A DNA stretch of 64,000 nt from SHZI01 sp031409515 (lineage in GTDB: Bacteria; Pseudomonadota; Gammaproteobacteria; Steroidobacterales; GCA-2729495): positions 1 through 64,000 of the forward strand of contig JANNXJ010000037.1 in the NCBI GenBank assembly GCA_031409515.1. Reading direction: 5' to 3'. This document shows, in pieces, positions 43,813-53,000 of this stretch (positions are counted from its first letter, which is position 1; each line of letters begins with the position of its first letter). The position numbers were made by a program, and so were the translations under genes. The notes under the pieces are model-generated. The model did not search any database. It was not told the origin of the DNA and was given only the letters and a program-made list of their open reading frames with translations.

Positions 43813-44078
43813 GTTATGTCTCCCTCATGGACGCATAGATCTTACGCCGCGATCCGCGGTCTGTCGCGGACCGCTAACTATTAATTAGGTGGCAAAAGTG
43901 ACGTGTTGAAACACGTCAAAGCTGCTGCATAACTTGCCAGGCAGATACTCACACCCATGATTTACCTCAACTCGCAGGGTGGTTAAACGGGCAGCGCCGG
44001 AAGGAAGCTGAGCGGCAGCGACATCCGGGTGGGGAGATTGCCGGTCGGGGGTGGGGGAGGCGCAAGGGTGGGATTGGG
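43813..44078. other. Intergenic region with inverted repeats
   Basis: GGACCGCTAAC (43868-43878) is the inverse of GTTAGCGGTCC at 43282-43292, so the ParE module is flanked by 11-bp inverted repeats. TGACGTGTT and AACACGTCA form a 9-bp dyad at 43899-43918, a possible regulator site. Nothing coding. Confidence 0.5.
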
Positions 44079-44101
44079 ATCGCGCCTGAAGGCGCTCCTA
44101 C
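44079..44101 (-). repeat. Single REP-like unit
   Basis: ATCGCGCCTGAAGGCGCTCC followed by TAC. On the minus strand its TAG is the purD stop codon. Confidence 0.85.
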
Positions 44102-45387
44102 GGGGTTCGCGCAATTGCTCTGTAGGCGATATCGCGGCGGTAGAGCGCGTCTTTGAACTTGATCTGTTCCACTACCCGGTAGGCCTCTGACTGGGCGGCC
44201 TGCACGGTGTCGCCGGTGCCGACGACGCACAAGACCCGGCCGCCCCGCGTCACGATCTTCTCGCTGGCGTCGACCCCGGTGCCCGCATGGAAGACCTTGC
44301 TGGTGGGTGAAGGGCCGGTGGGCAGGCCGGTGATCTCGTCGCCCTTCCGGTAGTCGCCGGGGTAGCCACCGGCAGCCATCACCACACCGACGGCGGGGCG
44401 TGGATCCCACTCGACTTTGGTTTTGCCGAGCTTGCCTTCCAGCGCCGCATCGATCAGCTGCAGGAGTCCGGTCTTCAGGCGGAAAAGAATCGGCTGGGTT
44501 TCCGGGTCGCCGAAGCGGCAGTTGAATTCGAGGACTTTCGGCGTACCGTCGGGGCCAATCATCAGGCCCGCATACAGGAAGCCTGTGTAGCGCACGCCTT
44601 CCGCTCTCAGGCCCTCAACCACGGGACGCAGCACTTCATTCATCACGCGCTGGGCGATGGCGTCGGTGACCACCGGGGCGGGTGAGTAGGCCCCCATGCC
44701 GCCCGTGTTCGGGCCCTGGTCACCATCGTCCCTGGCCTTGTGATCCTGGGACGTGGCGAGGGGCAGGATCGCGCCGTCGACGCCGACCATGGCGATGAAG
44801 CTTGCCTCCTCACCAGCCAGAAACTCCTCGATTACCACCCGGTCACCCGCGTCACCGAAGCTGCGTTCGCCCAGCATGTCGGTTACGGCGGCGTGGGCCT
44901 CCTTCAGCGTGTGCGCGACGACGACGCCTTTGCCGGCAGCGAGTCCGTCAGCCTTGACGACGATTGGCGCGCCCACTTCCTCCAGATAGGCCTGGGCCTC
45001 CTCCAGGTCAGTGAAGGACGCGTGGTGCGCCGTCGGGATCCGGTGTCGGACCATGAATTCCTTGGCGAAGGTCTTGGAGCTCTCGAGCCGGGCCGCCTGC
45101 TTGCGCGGGCCGAAGCAGCGCAGGCCGGAGTTCCAGAAGCGGTCAACGATGCCGGCAGCCAGCGGCGCCTCGGGGCCGATCACAGTGAGTCCGACGTGCT
45201 CCTCTTTTGCGAGTTTCAGGAGTGCATCGATGTCCTCGGCAGCGACCGGCGCATTGCGCACCTTTGGTTCCAGCGCGGTGCCTGCGTTGCCCGGCGCGAC
45301 GATGACTTCCTCGACATCCTTTGACTGGGCCAGCTTCCAGGCCAGGGCGTGTTCGCGACCGCCACCGCCGACGACGAGGATTTTCAT
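44098..45387 (-). CDS. purD: Phosphoribosylamine-glycine ligase
   Basis: 429 residues. ATP-grasp enzyme: GGGGREHALAWKLAQS at the N-terminus, IVVKADGLAAGKGVVVA, GPNTGGMGAYSPAP, RFGDPETQ. Second step of purine synthesis. Follows purH by 2 bp. Start ATG at 45387. Confidence 0.96.
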   Translation of the reverse strand: MKILVVGGGGREHALAWKLAQSKDVEEVIVAPGNAGTALEPKVRNAPVAAEDIDALLKLAKEEHVGLTVIGPEAPLAAGIVDRFWNSGLRCFGPRKQAARLESSKTFAKEFMVRHRIPTAHHASFTDLEEAQAYLEEVGAPIVVKADGLAAGKGVVVAHTLKEAHAAVTDMLGERSFGDAGDRVVIEEFLAGEEASFIAMVGVDGAILPLATSQDHKARDDGDQGPNTGGMGAYSPAPVVTDAIAQRVMNEVLRPVVEGLRAEGVRYTGFLYAGLMIGPDGTPKVLEFNCRFGDPETQPILFRLKTGLLQLIDAALEGKLGKTKVEWDPRPAVGVVMAAGGYPGDYRKGDEITGLPTGPSPTSKVFHAGTGVDASEKIVTRGGRVLCVVGTGDTVQAAQSEAYRVVEQIKFKDALYRRDIAYRAIARTP

Positions 45388-45389
45388 GG

Positions 45390-46934
45390 CTAATGCCTGA
45401 AGTGCCGCATGCCCGTGAACAGCATGGCCATGCCGTGCTCGTCTGCTGCGGCGATGACTTCTGCATCGCGCACCGAACCGCCGGGCTGAATGAGGGTGCG
45501 GATGCCAAAACTCGCTGCCAGATCTACCCCGTCCCGGAAGGGAAAGAAGGCGTCGGAGGCCAGGGCGGCGCCAGCGGTCTTCAGGCCCGCTTCCTCGGCC
45601 TTCCAGGCCGCGATGCGCACACTCATCACCCGGCTCATCTGCCCCGCGCCGATACCAATGGTGGCGCCGTCCCGGACGAAGAGGATGGCGTTGGACTTCA
45701 CCGAGCGCACCAGCTTCCAGGCCAGTGCCGCGTCGGCCCGCTCGGCGGCAGTCGGCTGGCGTTGGGTGACGACGCGCAGTTCACTGTCGGGGACGGTGGC
45801 CACGTCGGCATCCTGGACCAGCATGCCGCCCTCGAGCTGCTCGACCCGGAGACCCGGCGGCAGCACCGGGCGCAGCGGCCCCGTCTCCAGCACGCGAATG
45901 TTTGGCTTGCGGGCCAGCGCTGTGAGCGCTTCGGGCGTGTAGGCCGGGGCCACCAGCACTTCGACAAACTGCCGCTCAACGATCGTGGTCGCCAGCCCGC
46001 CATCGACGGTGGTGTTAAAGGCGATGATGCCCCCGAAGGCGGAAGTGGGGTCTGTGGCATAGGCCTTCTCATAGGCTGCAAGGGCAGACGTGCCGAGGCC
46101 CACGCCGCAGGGGTTCGCATGCTTGACGATGACGCAGGCAGGCGCGGCCAGCAGGCGCACGCATTCGAGGGCCGCGTCCGCATCGGCCAGATTATTGAAG
46201 GACAGTTCTTTCCCCTGGCGGAACGTTGCGCCCACCACGGTATCGGTAGCGCCACCGGGCAGCGTATAGAGGCCCGCCCGCTGGTGCGGGTTCTCGCCAT
46301 AGCGCAGGGTGTCCCGCAACGTCAGTCCCAGCGGGTAGCGGGCTGGCAGGGCAGTATCCCCATCAGCGTGGCGCAGCCAGTTGAAGACGGCGGCGTCGTA
46401 GCTGGCCGTGTGGGCGAACGCCTTGCGGGCGAGGTAGCGGCGCGTGTCGAGGCCCACGCTACCGTTTTGCTCGAGTTCACCGAGAACGGGCTCGTAGTCG
46501 GCCGGATCCACCAGCACGGCCACGAAGGCGTGGTTCTTCGCTGCGGCCCGGAGCATTGCCGGCCCGCCGACGTCGATGTTCTCGATGGCGTCGTCCCGCG
46601 TGCAGTCCGGGCGGCTTACAGTGGCTTCGAAGGGATAGAGATTGACCACCAGAAGGTCGATGGGGCCGATGCCGTGCTCGCGCATTACTGCGTCGTCCAG
46701 GCCACGACGGCCCAGCAGGCCCCCGTGAATGGCGGGATGGAGGGTCTTTACCCGCCCGTCCATGATTTCTGGAAAGCCAGTGATTTCAGACACATCCGTA
46801 ACCGGCAGGTTGGCGTTACGGAGCGCGGCAGCGGTGCCGCCGGTGGAAATCAGGTCGAAGCCCAAGTTCCGGAGCCGGGTGGCGAGATCGACAACGCCGG
46901 CCTTGTCAGACACGCTGATAAGTGCGCGCCTCAT
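45390..46934 (-). CDS. purH: Bifunctional AICAR formyltransferase/IMP cyclohydrolase
   Basis: 514 residues. IMP cyclohydrolase part (ALISVSDKAGVVDLA, STGGTAAALR, GGLLGRRGL) and AICAR formyltransferase part (KHANPCGVGLG, PFRDGVDLAASFGI). Last two steps to IMP. Co-directional with fis upstream. Confidence 0.96.
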   Translation of the reverse strand: MRRALISVSDKAGVVDLATRLRNLGFDLISTGGTAAALRNANLPVTDVSEITGFPEIMDGRVKTLHPAIHGGLLGRRGLDDAVMREHGIGPIDLLVVNLYPFEATVSRPDCTRDDAIENIDVGGPAMLRAAAKNHAFVAVLVDPADYEPVLGELEQNGSVGLDTRRYLARKAFAHTASYDAAVFNWLRHADGDTALPARYPLGLTLRDTLRYGENPHQRAGLYTLPGGATDTVVGATFRQGKELSFNNLADADAALECVRLLAAPACVIVKHANPCGVGLGTSALAAYEKAYATDPTSAFGGIIAFNTTVDGGLATTIVERQFVEVLVAPAYTPEALTALARKPNIRVLETGPLRPVLPPGLRVEQLEGGMLVQDADVATVPDSELRVVTQRQPTAAERADAALAWKLVRSVKSNAILFVRDGATIGIGAGQMSRVMSVRIAAWKAEEAGLKTAGAALASDAFFPFRDGVDLAASFGIRTLIQPGGSVRDAEVIAAADEHGMAMLFTGMRHFRH

Positions 46935-46988
46935 GCCGCCGCCCTACCCGCCGCCACACTGCCCGTCGCCACGCTACTTGCCGCCGCG

Positions 46989-47303
46989 CTAGCCGAGCAG
47001 CTGGTAGTGCCGGAGTTTCTTGCGCAAGGTCGCGCGATTGATACCAAGGATCTCGGCGGCCACGCTCTGGTTGCCCTTGGTGTAGTCCAGCACTGTCTTG
47101 AACAGGGGTTCTTCAACTTCGCCCAGAACCAGTTCATAGAGATCACCCGGCCGGTGGCCATTGAGATCGCCGAAGTATTTCTGCAGGGCTTCTTCAGTGG
47201 AGTCACGGAGCGGACGGTTCCGGACGCGAATGGTGGAAGCACCTTGGCGTGGCGAAGCGTGCTTCCTGGTTGAGTTTTTGCTGCGTACCTTTTTCGCTAC
47301 CAC
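46989..47303 (-). CDS. fis: Nucleoid protein Fis
   Basis: 104 residues from the GTG at 47303, with GGGG upstream; an ATG at 47378 would add 25 unlikely residues. C-terminal helix-turn-helix GNQSVAAEILGINRATLRKKLRHY is diagnostic. Basic Lys/Arg-rich N-terminus. Fis lies upstream of purH as in Pseudomonas. Confidence 0.9.
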   Translation of the reverse strand: MVAKKVRSKNSTRKHASPRQGASTIRVRNRPLRDSTEEALQKYFGDLNGHRPGDLYELVLGEVEEPLFKTVLDYTKGNQSVAAEILGINRATLRKKLRHYQLLG

Positions 47304-47630
47304 TCCCCGCCCCCCAAGAAAGACCAACCCCGGTTGCCATCGTGGTGTTGCCGCTGCCGGCATTATCACCAAAGGCAATAATTCTCAAGCGCTTTTAAAG
47401 CTCTGGTAAAGCTCTGGATGCTCGCGGCGAATCGTCGAAGAATTATTGGCCACTCGCGAGTGAGAGAAAGCATAGCACGACGAAACCGAGTGCTGTGTTC
47501 TTGTTCAGCGTATCTGCGCAGTGGTTAATCGCAGGTTGATACGCAAGGGCTGTTGTTGCCGGTGCTGCGCCTGTGGACAAACAGTTGCGCGTGATTCGTG
47601 AGGTGAGTTCAGCGCGCCCAGGCGTCGCGC
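47304..47630. other. fis leader and promoter region
   Basis: 327 bp between the DUF3426 gene and fis. AT content rises toward fis. No coding or RNA signal recognised. Confidence 0.4.
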
Positions 47631-49070
47631 TCAGCGCAAAAAGGGTTCGCGCTCGGCACGGCAGAGCAGGCCTTCCCGCCGGCTCATCACGCACACGTCC
47701 ACGTCGAAGCCCAGGGCATCCCGGCCAGGATCCTTCAGGCTGATCTCTACGGGAATCAGAGTGCCTGGACTGACCGGCTCCCGGGGCCGTGGTGTCTTGC
47801 CCAGATATTCCCCGGGCCGGAACACGCGGGAACCCACCGGCCTCGCGAGGCCATCGCGAAGCGTGACCCGCACGAAGGGCAGGCCGACCGGCTTGTCGCC
47901 CACCACGGCGATCCGGGCCAGAATGTCGAGAGCGCCCCGGCTGCTGCGATCAGCGACGGCCTCCGAGCTGCGCACCTGATAGGCCTGCAGATCCCAGGCG
48001 GGCCATAACGGGAGACCCAGCGCCGCGTACATCCGCTGCAGGGGCTCGGTCAGGACGGGATTGGTCGCCAGCTCGTCCCGCTGCTGGTGAAGCACTTGCA
48101 TTACAAGCATCAGGGCAAGCAGCGCACTACCAACCGTGTAGGCCCAGCCCCGCCCGGCACCCGGCGTCTCCGGTGCTGCCGGCGGCGTCCAGAGGAACGG
48201 GCGGTCTGCTGTACGGAGTTGGGGTTCCGGTTTCAGCTCCGGTTCCGGGAAAGCGACGCCCTCAGGTTCGGCGTTCGGGTCTCCCGGGAGATCGACAGCA
48301 AAGTCGGCGGGCAACGGCGCTGGCGGCAGCGCCTCTTCCTCTGGCGGCGATTCCCAGGGGAGCGGCGGCAGAGGCGCTGCCGGCGAAGCTTCCCGGGGGG
48401 TATCCTCACTGATCACATACACGGGTTCGGATGAGACCTCGTCGTCCGGAACCTCAGCGAGGAGCGACTGCCAGTCGGCGTCGTCACCCGGCTCAGGGTC
48501 GCGGACTTCGCTGGCTAGCGCCCGATAGAGGCCCGCCTGGTCCACGGTGTCGGAGCCGATGTCCCGCCCCACGTCGGCTTCGGCCGCCATGGTCTCCTGA
48601 GTCCCGACCGCGATGTCGGCCCCGGCTTCGGCTGCCACCTCGGGCGCCGGCGCGCTGGCTGGTCCTGAAGGCTGCTCTGGGTCACTGCCGGCGAAGAAGT
48701 TGGACCATTTGTCTTCCGGAATATCGAACTCGAGGGTGTCCTCACTGACCGGCAGCGGGACATAGGTTGCGGCGGCCTCCAGTTCGGGCGGCGCCGCCGG
48801 CCGTTCAGGTTCGGCGGGCAGGCCTGGGGCGGCAACCTCCGGCTCGGCTTCCGGAGTCATGGTCGTGGTGTCGATGGCTGCGCCCTGATCCACCTCGGTC
48901 GGCAGCGTGAGTTGCTGGAGAGTTACGGTGGGCGGCAGCTGGTCAGCCAGAGTCGCCAGGCCGTTGAACGTGGCGCCGCAGTGCCCGCAGCGCACGTAGC
49001 CTTCCGCCACACGCAACTCGGTCGTGCTGATGCGGAAGACCGTGCCGCACTCGGGACAACTGGTGTACAT
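47631..49070 (-). CDS. Zinc-ribbon DUF3426 membrane protein
   Basis: 479 residues. N-terminal MJ0042 zinc ribbon (CPECGTVF, CGHCGATF). A long acidic, Pro/Ala-rich middle (60-300) is probably disordered. One membrane segment near 315-335, then the DUF3426 periplasmic domain. Position between prmA and fis is conserved in gammaproteobacteria. Function unknown. Confidence 0.87.
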   Translation of the reverse strand: MYTSCPECGTVFRISTTELRVAEGYVRCGHCGATFNGLATLADQLPPTVTLQQLTLPTEVDQGAAIDTTTMTPEAEPEVAAPGLPAEPERPAAPPELEAAATYVPLPVSEDTLEFDIPEDKWSNFFAGSDPEQPSGPASAPAPEVAAEAGADIAVGTQETMAAEADVGRDIGSDTVDQAGLYRALASEVRDPEPGDDADWQSLLAEVPDDEVSSEPVYVISEDTPREASPAAPLPPLPWESPPEEEALPPAPLPADFAVDLPGDPNAEPEGVAFPEPELKPEPQLRTADRPFLWTPPAAPETPGAGRGWAYTVGSALLALMLVMQVLHQQRDELATNPVLTEPLQRMYAALGLPLWPAWDLQAYQVRSSEAVADRSSRGALDILARIAVVGDKPVGLPFVRVTLRDGLARPVGSRVFRPGEYLGKTPRPREPVSPGTLIPVEISLKDPGRDALGFDVDVCVMSRREGLLCRAEREPFLR

Positions 49071-49074
49071 CGTT

Positions 49075-49953
49075 CTAGTGCGCCACGGCCCCGGTCAGCA
49101 ACACCCACCCGCCCTGTTCATCGGCAATGGCCAGAGGGACCCAGGGCTGGAATGCCGCGATGACCTCGTTGGCCTGCTCTGCAAGGATACCGCTCAATGC
49201 CACCCGGGTCCCCGCCTGACCGAAGCGGCGCAGTTCCGGGGCCAGGCGCACGAGGGGGCCAGAAAGAATGTTGGCCACCAGCACGTCAAAACAGTCAGCG
49301 CGGGCTGCGGGCAGCAATTCCGCTGGCATACCCGCTGTCAGCCGGGTCCCACAGCCGTTCCGGGTGGCGTTATCGACCGTGGCGATCAATGCCTGCGGGT
49401 CGATATCCACGGCTACAGCCTCCCGGGCCCCCAGCGCGAGTGCACCGATCGCCAGTATCCCGGAGCCGCACCCGTAGTCGAGCACCCGCTGGGCCGCCAG
49501 CGGCTGACTGTCCAGCCACACCAGGCACATGGCGGTGGTCGGGTGCGTGCCGGTGCCGAAAGCGAGGCCGGGCTCAAGAAGGACACTCACGCCAGCTGGG
49601 TCGGGACAGGCCTGGCCCGCGGGGCAGATCCACAGCCGCTGACCGAAGCGCAGGGGCTTGAGGGTGCGCCGCCACTCCGCGTCCCAGTCCCGGTCCGCGA
49701 CGAACTCAAAGGACAACTGAGCTCCCGGGAACGCCGCCAGGACCTGCTCCCGGGGTAACGTGGGCGGCAGCAGTGCAGTGACCCGGACGGCCGCCCAGAG
49801 TGGGGTTGCGCCGGGCTCCGGCTCAAGAATCTCCTCGTCGTCCGCGCCCTGCGTCCAGGTCACCAGGGCTCCGAGTCCCTCGAACGCTGCTTCAACTCCC
49901 GCCACACCAGCCTGCGGGCAGTTCACGGCGGCCTGCAGCCAGCGCTCGGTCAT
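49075..49953 (-). CDS. prmA: Ribosomal protein L11 methyltransferase
   Basis: 292 residues. SAM-binding RVLDYGCGSGILAIGAL, LAFGTGTHPTT, ANILSGPLVRLAPEL are PrmA-specific. Trimethylates L11. Adjacent to accC. Confidence 0.94.
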   Translation of the reverse strand: MTERWLQAAVNCPQAGVAGVEAAFEGLGALVTWTQGADDEEILEPEPGATPLWAAVRVTALLPPTLPREQVLAAFPGAQLSFEFVADRDWDAEWRRTLKPLRFGQRLWICPAGQACPDPAGVSVLLEPGLAFGTGTHPTTAMCLVWLDSQPLAAQRVLDYGCGSGILAIGALALGAREAVAVDIDPQALIATVDNATRNGCGTRLTAGMPAELLPAARADCFDVLVANILSGPLVRLAPELRRFGQAGTRVALSGILAEQANEVIAAFQPWVPLAIADEQGGWVLLTGAVAH

Positions 49954-49962
49954 CGTGGCGGC

Positions 49963-51303
49963 TCAGATCCGCAGTTTCTTCTCGAGGTAGTGAATGTCCG
50001 TGCCGCCGCGGCGGAAGGCGGCGTCCTCACAGAGGTCCCGGTGCAGCGGGATGTTGGTCTTGATGCCATCCACCACCATCTCGCTCAACGCGATACTCAT
50101 GCGGGCAATGGCCGATTCCCGGTCATCGCCATGGGCAATGACCTTGGCCACCAGCGAATCGTAGAACGGGGGCACGGTGTAGCCGCTGTACAGGTGGCTG
50201 TCCACGCGGATGCCCGGACCGCCCGGCGGGTGCCAGACATCCACCTTGCCGGGCGACGGCATGAACGTGCGGGGATCCTCGGCATTGATGCGGCATTCCA
50301 CGGCGTGGCCGCGGATGACCAGATCTTCCTGGCGGAACGACAGCTTCTCGCCCGCCGCAATCTTGAGCTGTTCCTTGACGATGTCGATGCCCGTGATCAG
50401 TTCCGTCACCGGGTGCTCCACCTGGACCCTGGTGTTCATCTCGATGAAGTAGAACTCGCCATTCTCGTAGAGGAACTCAAAGGTGCCGGCGCTGCGATAG
50501 CCGATCTCACGGCACGCTTCGACCACGCGGGCGCCCATCTTCATGCGCAGTTCGTGGGGAATGCCCGGGGCCGGCGCCTCCTCCAGGACCTTCTGATGCC
50601 GGCGCTGCATGGAGCAGTCCCGGTCGAAAAGGTGGACCGCGTTGCCGTGGGCATCGGCCAGCACCTGGAACTCAATATGCCGCGGCTTCTCCAGGTACTT
50701 TTCCATGTAGACCGTGCTGTTGCCGAAGGCGGCGCCTGCTTCCCCCCGGGTTGTCGCAATGGCATTGAGCAGGTGGGCATCGCTGTGCACCACGCGCATG
50801 CCCCGGCCGCCGCCGCCGCCAGCCGCCTTGATGATCACGGGATAGCCGATCGACTGGGCCATTGCCCGGGTCTCATCGTCGTCCTCACCCAGAGGACCGT
50901 CGGAGCCGGGCACGCAGGGCACGCCGGCGGCCCGCATCGCTGTCTTGGCTGAGATCTTGTCGCCCATCAGCCGGATGACCTCCGGGGGCGGGCCGACAAA
51001 GATGAAGCCGCTGCGTTGCACGCGCTCGGCAAAATCAGCATTCTCGGACAGGAAACCATAGCCCGGGTGAATGGCCACCGCGTCGGTGACCTCCGCTGCA
51101 CTGATGATGGCAGGCATGTTCAGGTAGCTCTGCGCAGAGGGCGGCGGGCCTATGCACACCGTCTCGTCGGCGAGCAGCACATGCTTCAGGCTGGCGTCGG
51201 CCGTCGAGTGCACGGCCACGGTCTTGATGCCCAGTTCGCGACAGGCGCGTTGAATGCGCAGCGCGATCTCACCCCGATTGGCGATGACGACTTTGTCGAG
51301 CAT
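49963..51303 (-). CDS. accC: Biotin carboxylase subunit of acetyl-CoA carboxylase
   Basis: 446 residues from the ATG at 51303 (MLDKVVIANRGEIALRI). ATP-grasp with KAAGGGGGRGMRVVHS, HIEFQVLADAHGN, RDCSMQRRHQKVLEEAPAP, EMNTRVQVEHPVTE. First half-reaction of fatty-acid synthesis. The frame upstream of the ATG is unconserved. 7 bp from accB. Confidence 0.96.
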   Translation of the reverse strand: MLDKVVIANRGEIALRIQRACRELGIKTVAVHSTADASLKHVLLADETVCIGPPPSAQSYLNMPAIISAAEVTDAVAIHPGYGFLSENADFAERVQRSGFIFVGPPPEVIRLMGDKISAKTAMRAAGVPCVPGSDGPLGEDDDETRAMAQSIGYPVIIKAAGGGGGRGMRVVHSDAHLLNAIATTRGEAGAAFGNSTVYMEKYLEKPRHIEFQVLADAHGNAVHLFDRDCSMQRRHQKVLEEAPAPGIPHELRMKMGARVVEACREIGYRSAGTFEFLYENGEFYFIEMNTRVQVEHPVTELITGIDIVKEQLKIAAGEKLSFRQEDLVIRGHAVECRINAEDPRTFMPSPGKVDVWHPPGGPGIRVDSHLYSGYTVPPFYDSLVAKVIAHGDDRESAIARMSIALSEMVVDGIKTNIPLHRDLCEDAAFRRGGTDIHYLEKKLRI

Positions 51304-51310
51304 CGGGGGC

Positions 51311-51763
51311 TTAAGGTTCGATAATGAACAGTGCCTGGCCGAACTCGACCGGCTCACCGTTCTTCGCGAGGGCTGCAACCACCTTGCCGGCCACGTCGGC
51401 CTCGATCTGGTTCATCATCTTCATCGCTTCGATGATGCACAGGGTGGCGCCGGCCTGGACCTGATCCCCAATCTTCACGAAGTTTGGGGTGCCTGGCGCG
51501 GGCGCTTCATAGTAGGTGCCCACCATGGGTGACAGGACTTTGTGGCCCGTCGCCTCGGGCGCAGCGGCCGGGGTGGCCGGGCCTGCACCACCGGTTGCGG
51601 CGGGGGCGGCGAAATAGGGTTGAGGAGGCATCTGGTACTGGGGCGGCGCGTTGGTCATGTGACGACTGATGCGCACCGATTCCTCGCCCTCGGTGATCTC
51701 AAGCTCGGCGAGGCCGGATTCTTCCAGCAGCTCGATCAGCTTCTTTACCTTGCGGATATCCAT
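51311..51763 (-). CDS. accB: Biotin carboxyl carrier protein
   Basis: 150 residues. Biotinyl-lysine motif IEAMKMMNQIE near residue 116, with the Pro/Ala-rich linker before it. GAGG precedes the ATG. Operon aroQ-accB-accC. Confidence 0.96.
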   Translation of the reverse strand: MDIRKVKKLIELLEESGLAELEITEGEESVRISRHMTNAPPQYQMPPQPYFAAPAATGGAGPATPAAAPEATGHKVLSPMVGTYYEAPAPGTPNFVKIGDQVQAGATLCIIEAMKMMNQIEADVAGKVVAALAKNGEPVEFGQALFIIEP

Positions 51764-51775
51764 GAAAATCCTCGC

Positions 51776-52225
51776 TTAGTCGGGTCGGGGCCGGGCGAGT
51801 TGCTCGCAGGCCGCTTGCAGGGCCAGGAGGTAACCCTGGGCGCCGAGGCCGGTGATGACGCCAACGGCCACGTCGGAGACGTAGGAGTGCCGCCGGAATT
51901 CCTCCCGGGCGTAGACGTTGCTGAGATGAATCTCGATGAACGGTATGGCTACCGCCAGGAGCGCATCCCGCAGGGCCACGCTGGTGTGGGTCAGCGCCCC
52001 GGGGTTGAGCAGGATGAAGTCCGCGTGACCAGCGGCCTGCTGGATGCGGTCTACCAGGGCTGCTTCCGAGTTGGTCTGGAAGGTGGCCAGTTCGTGCCCC
52101 GCCGCCTGGGCGGCGGCGGTAGCGGTCTTTTCGATGTCTGCGAGGGTCGTGGAGCCGTACAGGTGGGGCTCCCGGCGACCGAGCAGGTTGAGGTTGGGGC
52201 CGTTTAGCAGCAATAGCTGCGCCAT
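51776..52225 (-). CDS. aroQ: Type II 3-dehydroquinate dehydratase
   Basis: 149 residues. LNGPNLNLLGRREPHLYG, NPGALTHTSVALRDAL and EIHLSNVYAREEFRRHS are the type II signature with catalytic Tyr and His. Third step of the shikimate pathway. Upstream of accB as in Pseudomonas. Confidence 0.95.
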   Translation of the reverse strand: MAQLLLLNGPNLNLLGRREPHLYGSTTLADIEKTATAAAQAAGHELATFQTNSEAALVDRIQQAAGHADFILLNPGALTHTSVALRDALLAVAIPFIEIHLSNVYAREEFRRHSYVSDVAVGVITGLGAQGYLLALQAACEQLARPRPD

Positions 52226-52299
52226 CGAATGAGGTCTATATCGCCGGAGATGGCGGCAAGTTTAGCGACTTTAGGCGGGAAATGACATAACCAACAAAA

Positions 52300-52983
52300 C
52301 TAGGGTCTGGCACCTTTACTGCCCAGGTTCAGGCGGGACGGGGCATTGGCCGCCGTGAGTGTACCGGTCGCTAGTCCGTCTGCAACGGCGGCGATCTGTT
52401 CGAGGTCGCTGGCGGTGATCTCGCCCATATGGATGGCGAGCACCGTCCCATCCGGAGCCGCAACCACCGAGAGGGGCAGCGCAAACTCCGGGGCAAACCG
52501 CTCCGCCGCCCGGGTGGCATCCATCTCGCCCACCAGATTGGGGTAGGTCACCCCGGTTTCCCCGATGAACCGGAGGACGGCCTCGTAGCGGTCGATGGCG
52601 ATGCCAATCACCTGCAGCCGGGCTGGATCCTCCCCGGCCTGAAACTGCTCAAGCAGTGGCATTTCTTTCCGGCAGGGGGCGCACCAGGTAGCCCAGAAAT
52701 TGACCAGCAGGGTGCGGCCGGACCACTCCGCAAGCGCCCGGGGCTGGCCCTTGAGGTCCTTCAGGGTCAGCGCCGGCAGCGCGTCTCCAACCCGGATGGG
52801 CGCTGCAGAAACATCTTCAGAAACAGCAGGTTCCAACTTGACAGCCGAATCGACACCCGAGTTGTCAGTAGTATTGACAGTCGGCGTCTTCGCGCCGGGC
52901 CTCCAGCCAGTGCCCACAAGGATGCCGCCGGCCAGGAAGACGGCGACCCAGAGGCCAAGGGCGAGCTTGCGAATAGGGCGCAC
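52300..52983 (-). CDS. TlpA-like thiol-disulphide oxidoreductase
   Basis: 227 residues from the GTG at 52983; the frame is open further upstream into dsbD but not conserved. N-terminal membrane anchor (about 6-24), then a thioredoxin fold with WATWCAPCRKEMP. Periplasmic reductant probably kept reduced by DsbD, encoded 17 bp upstream. Confidence 0.88.
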   Translation of the reverse strand: MRPIRKLALGLWVAVFLAGGILVGTGWRPGAKTPTVNTTDNSGVDSAVKLEPAVSEDVSAAPIRVGDALPALTLKDLKGQPRALAEWSGRTLLVNFWATWCAPCRKEMPLLEQFQAGEDPARLQVIGIAIDRYEAVLRFIGETGVTYPNLVGEMDATRAAERFAPEFALPLSVVAAPDGTVLAIHMGEITASDLEQIAAVADGLATGTLTAANAPSRLNLGSKGARP

Positions 52984-53000
52984 GGGAAGCTGAGCTGGCC

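Noticed and set aside
43872..43989. Second attC site (CGCTAAC...GTTAAAC)
   Set aside because: The two boxes do not pair well and the middle lacks L boxes.
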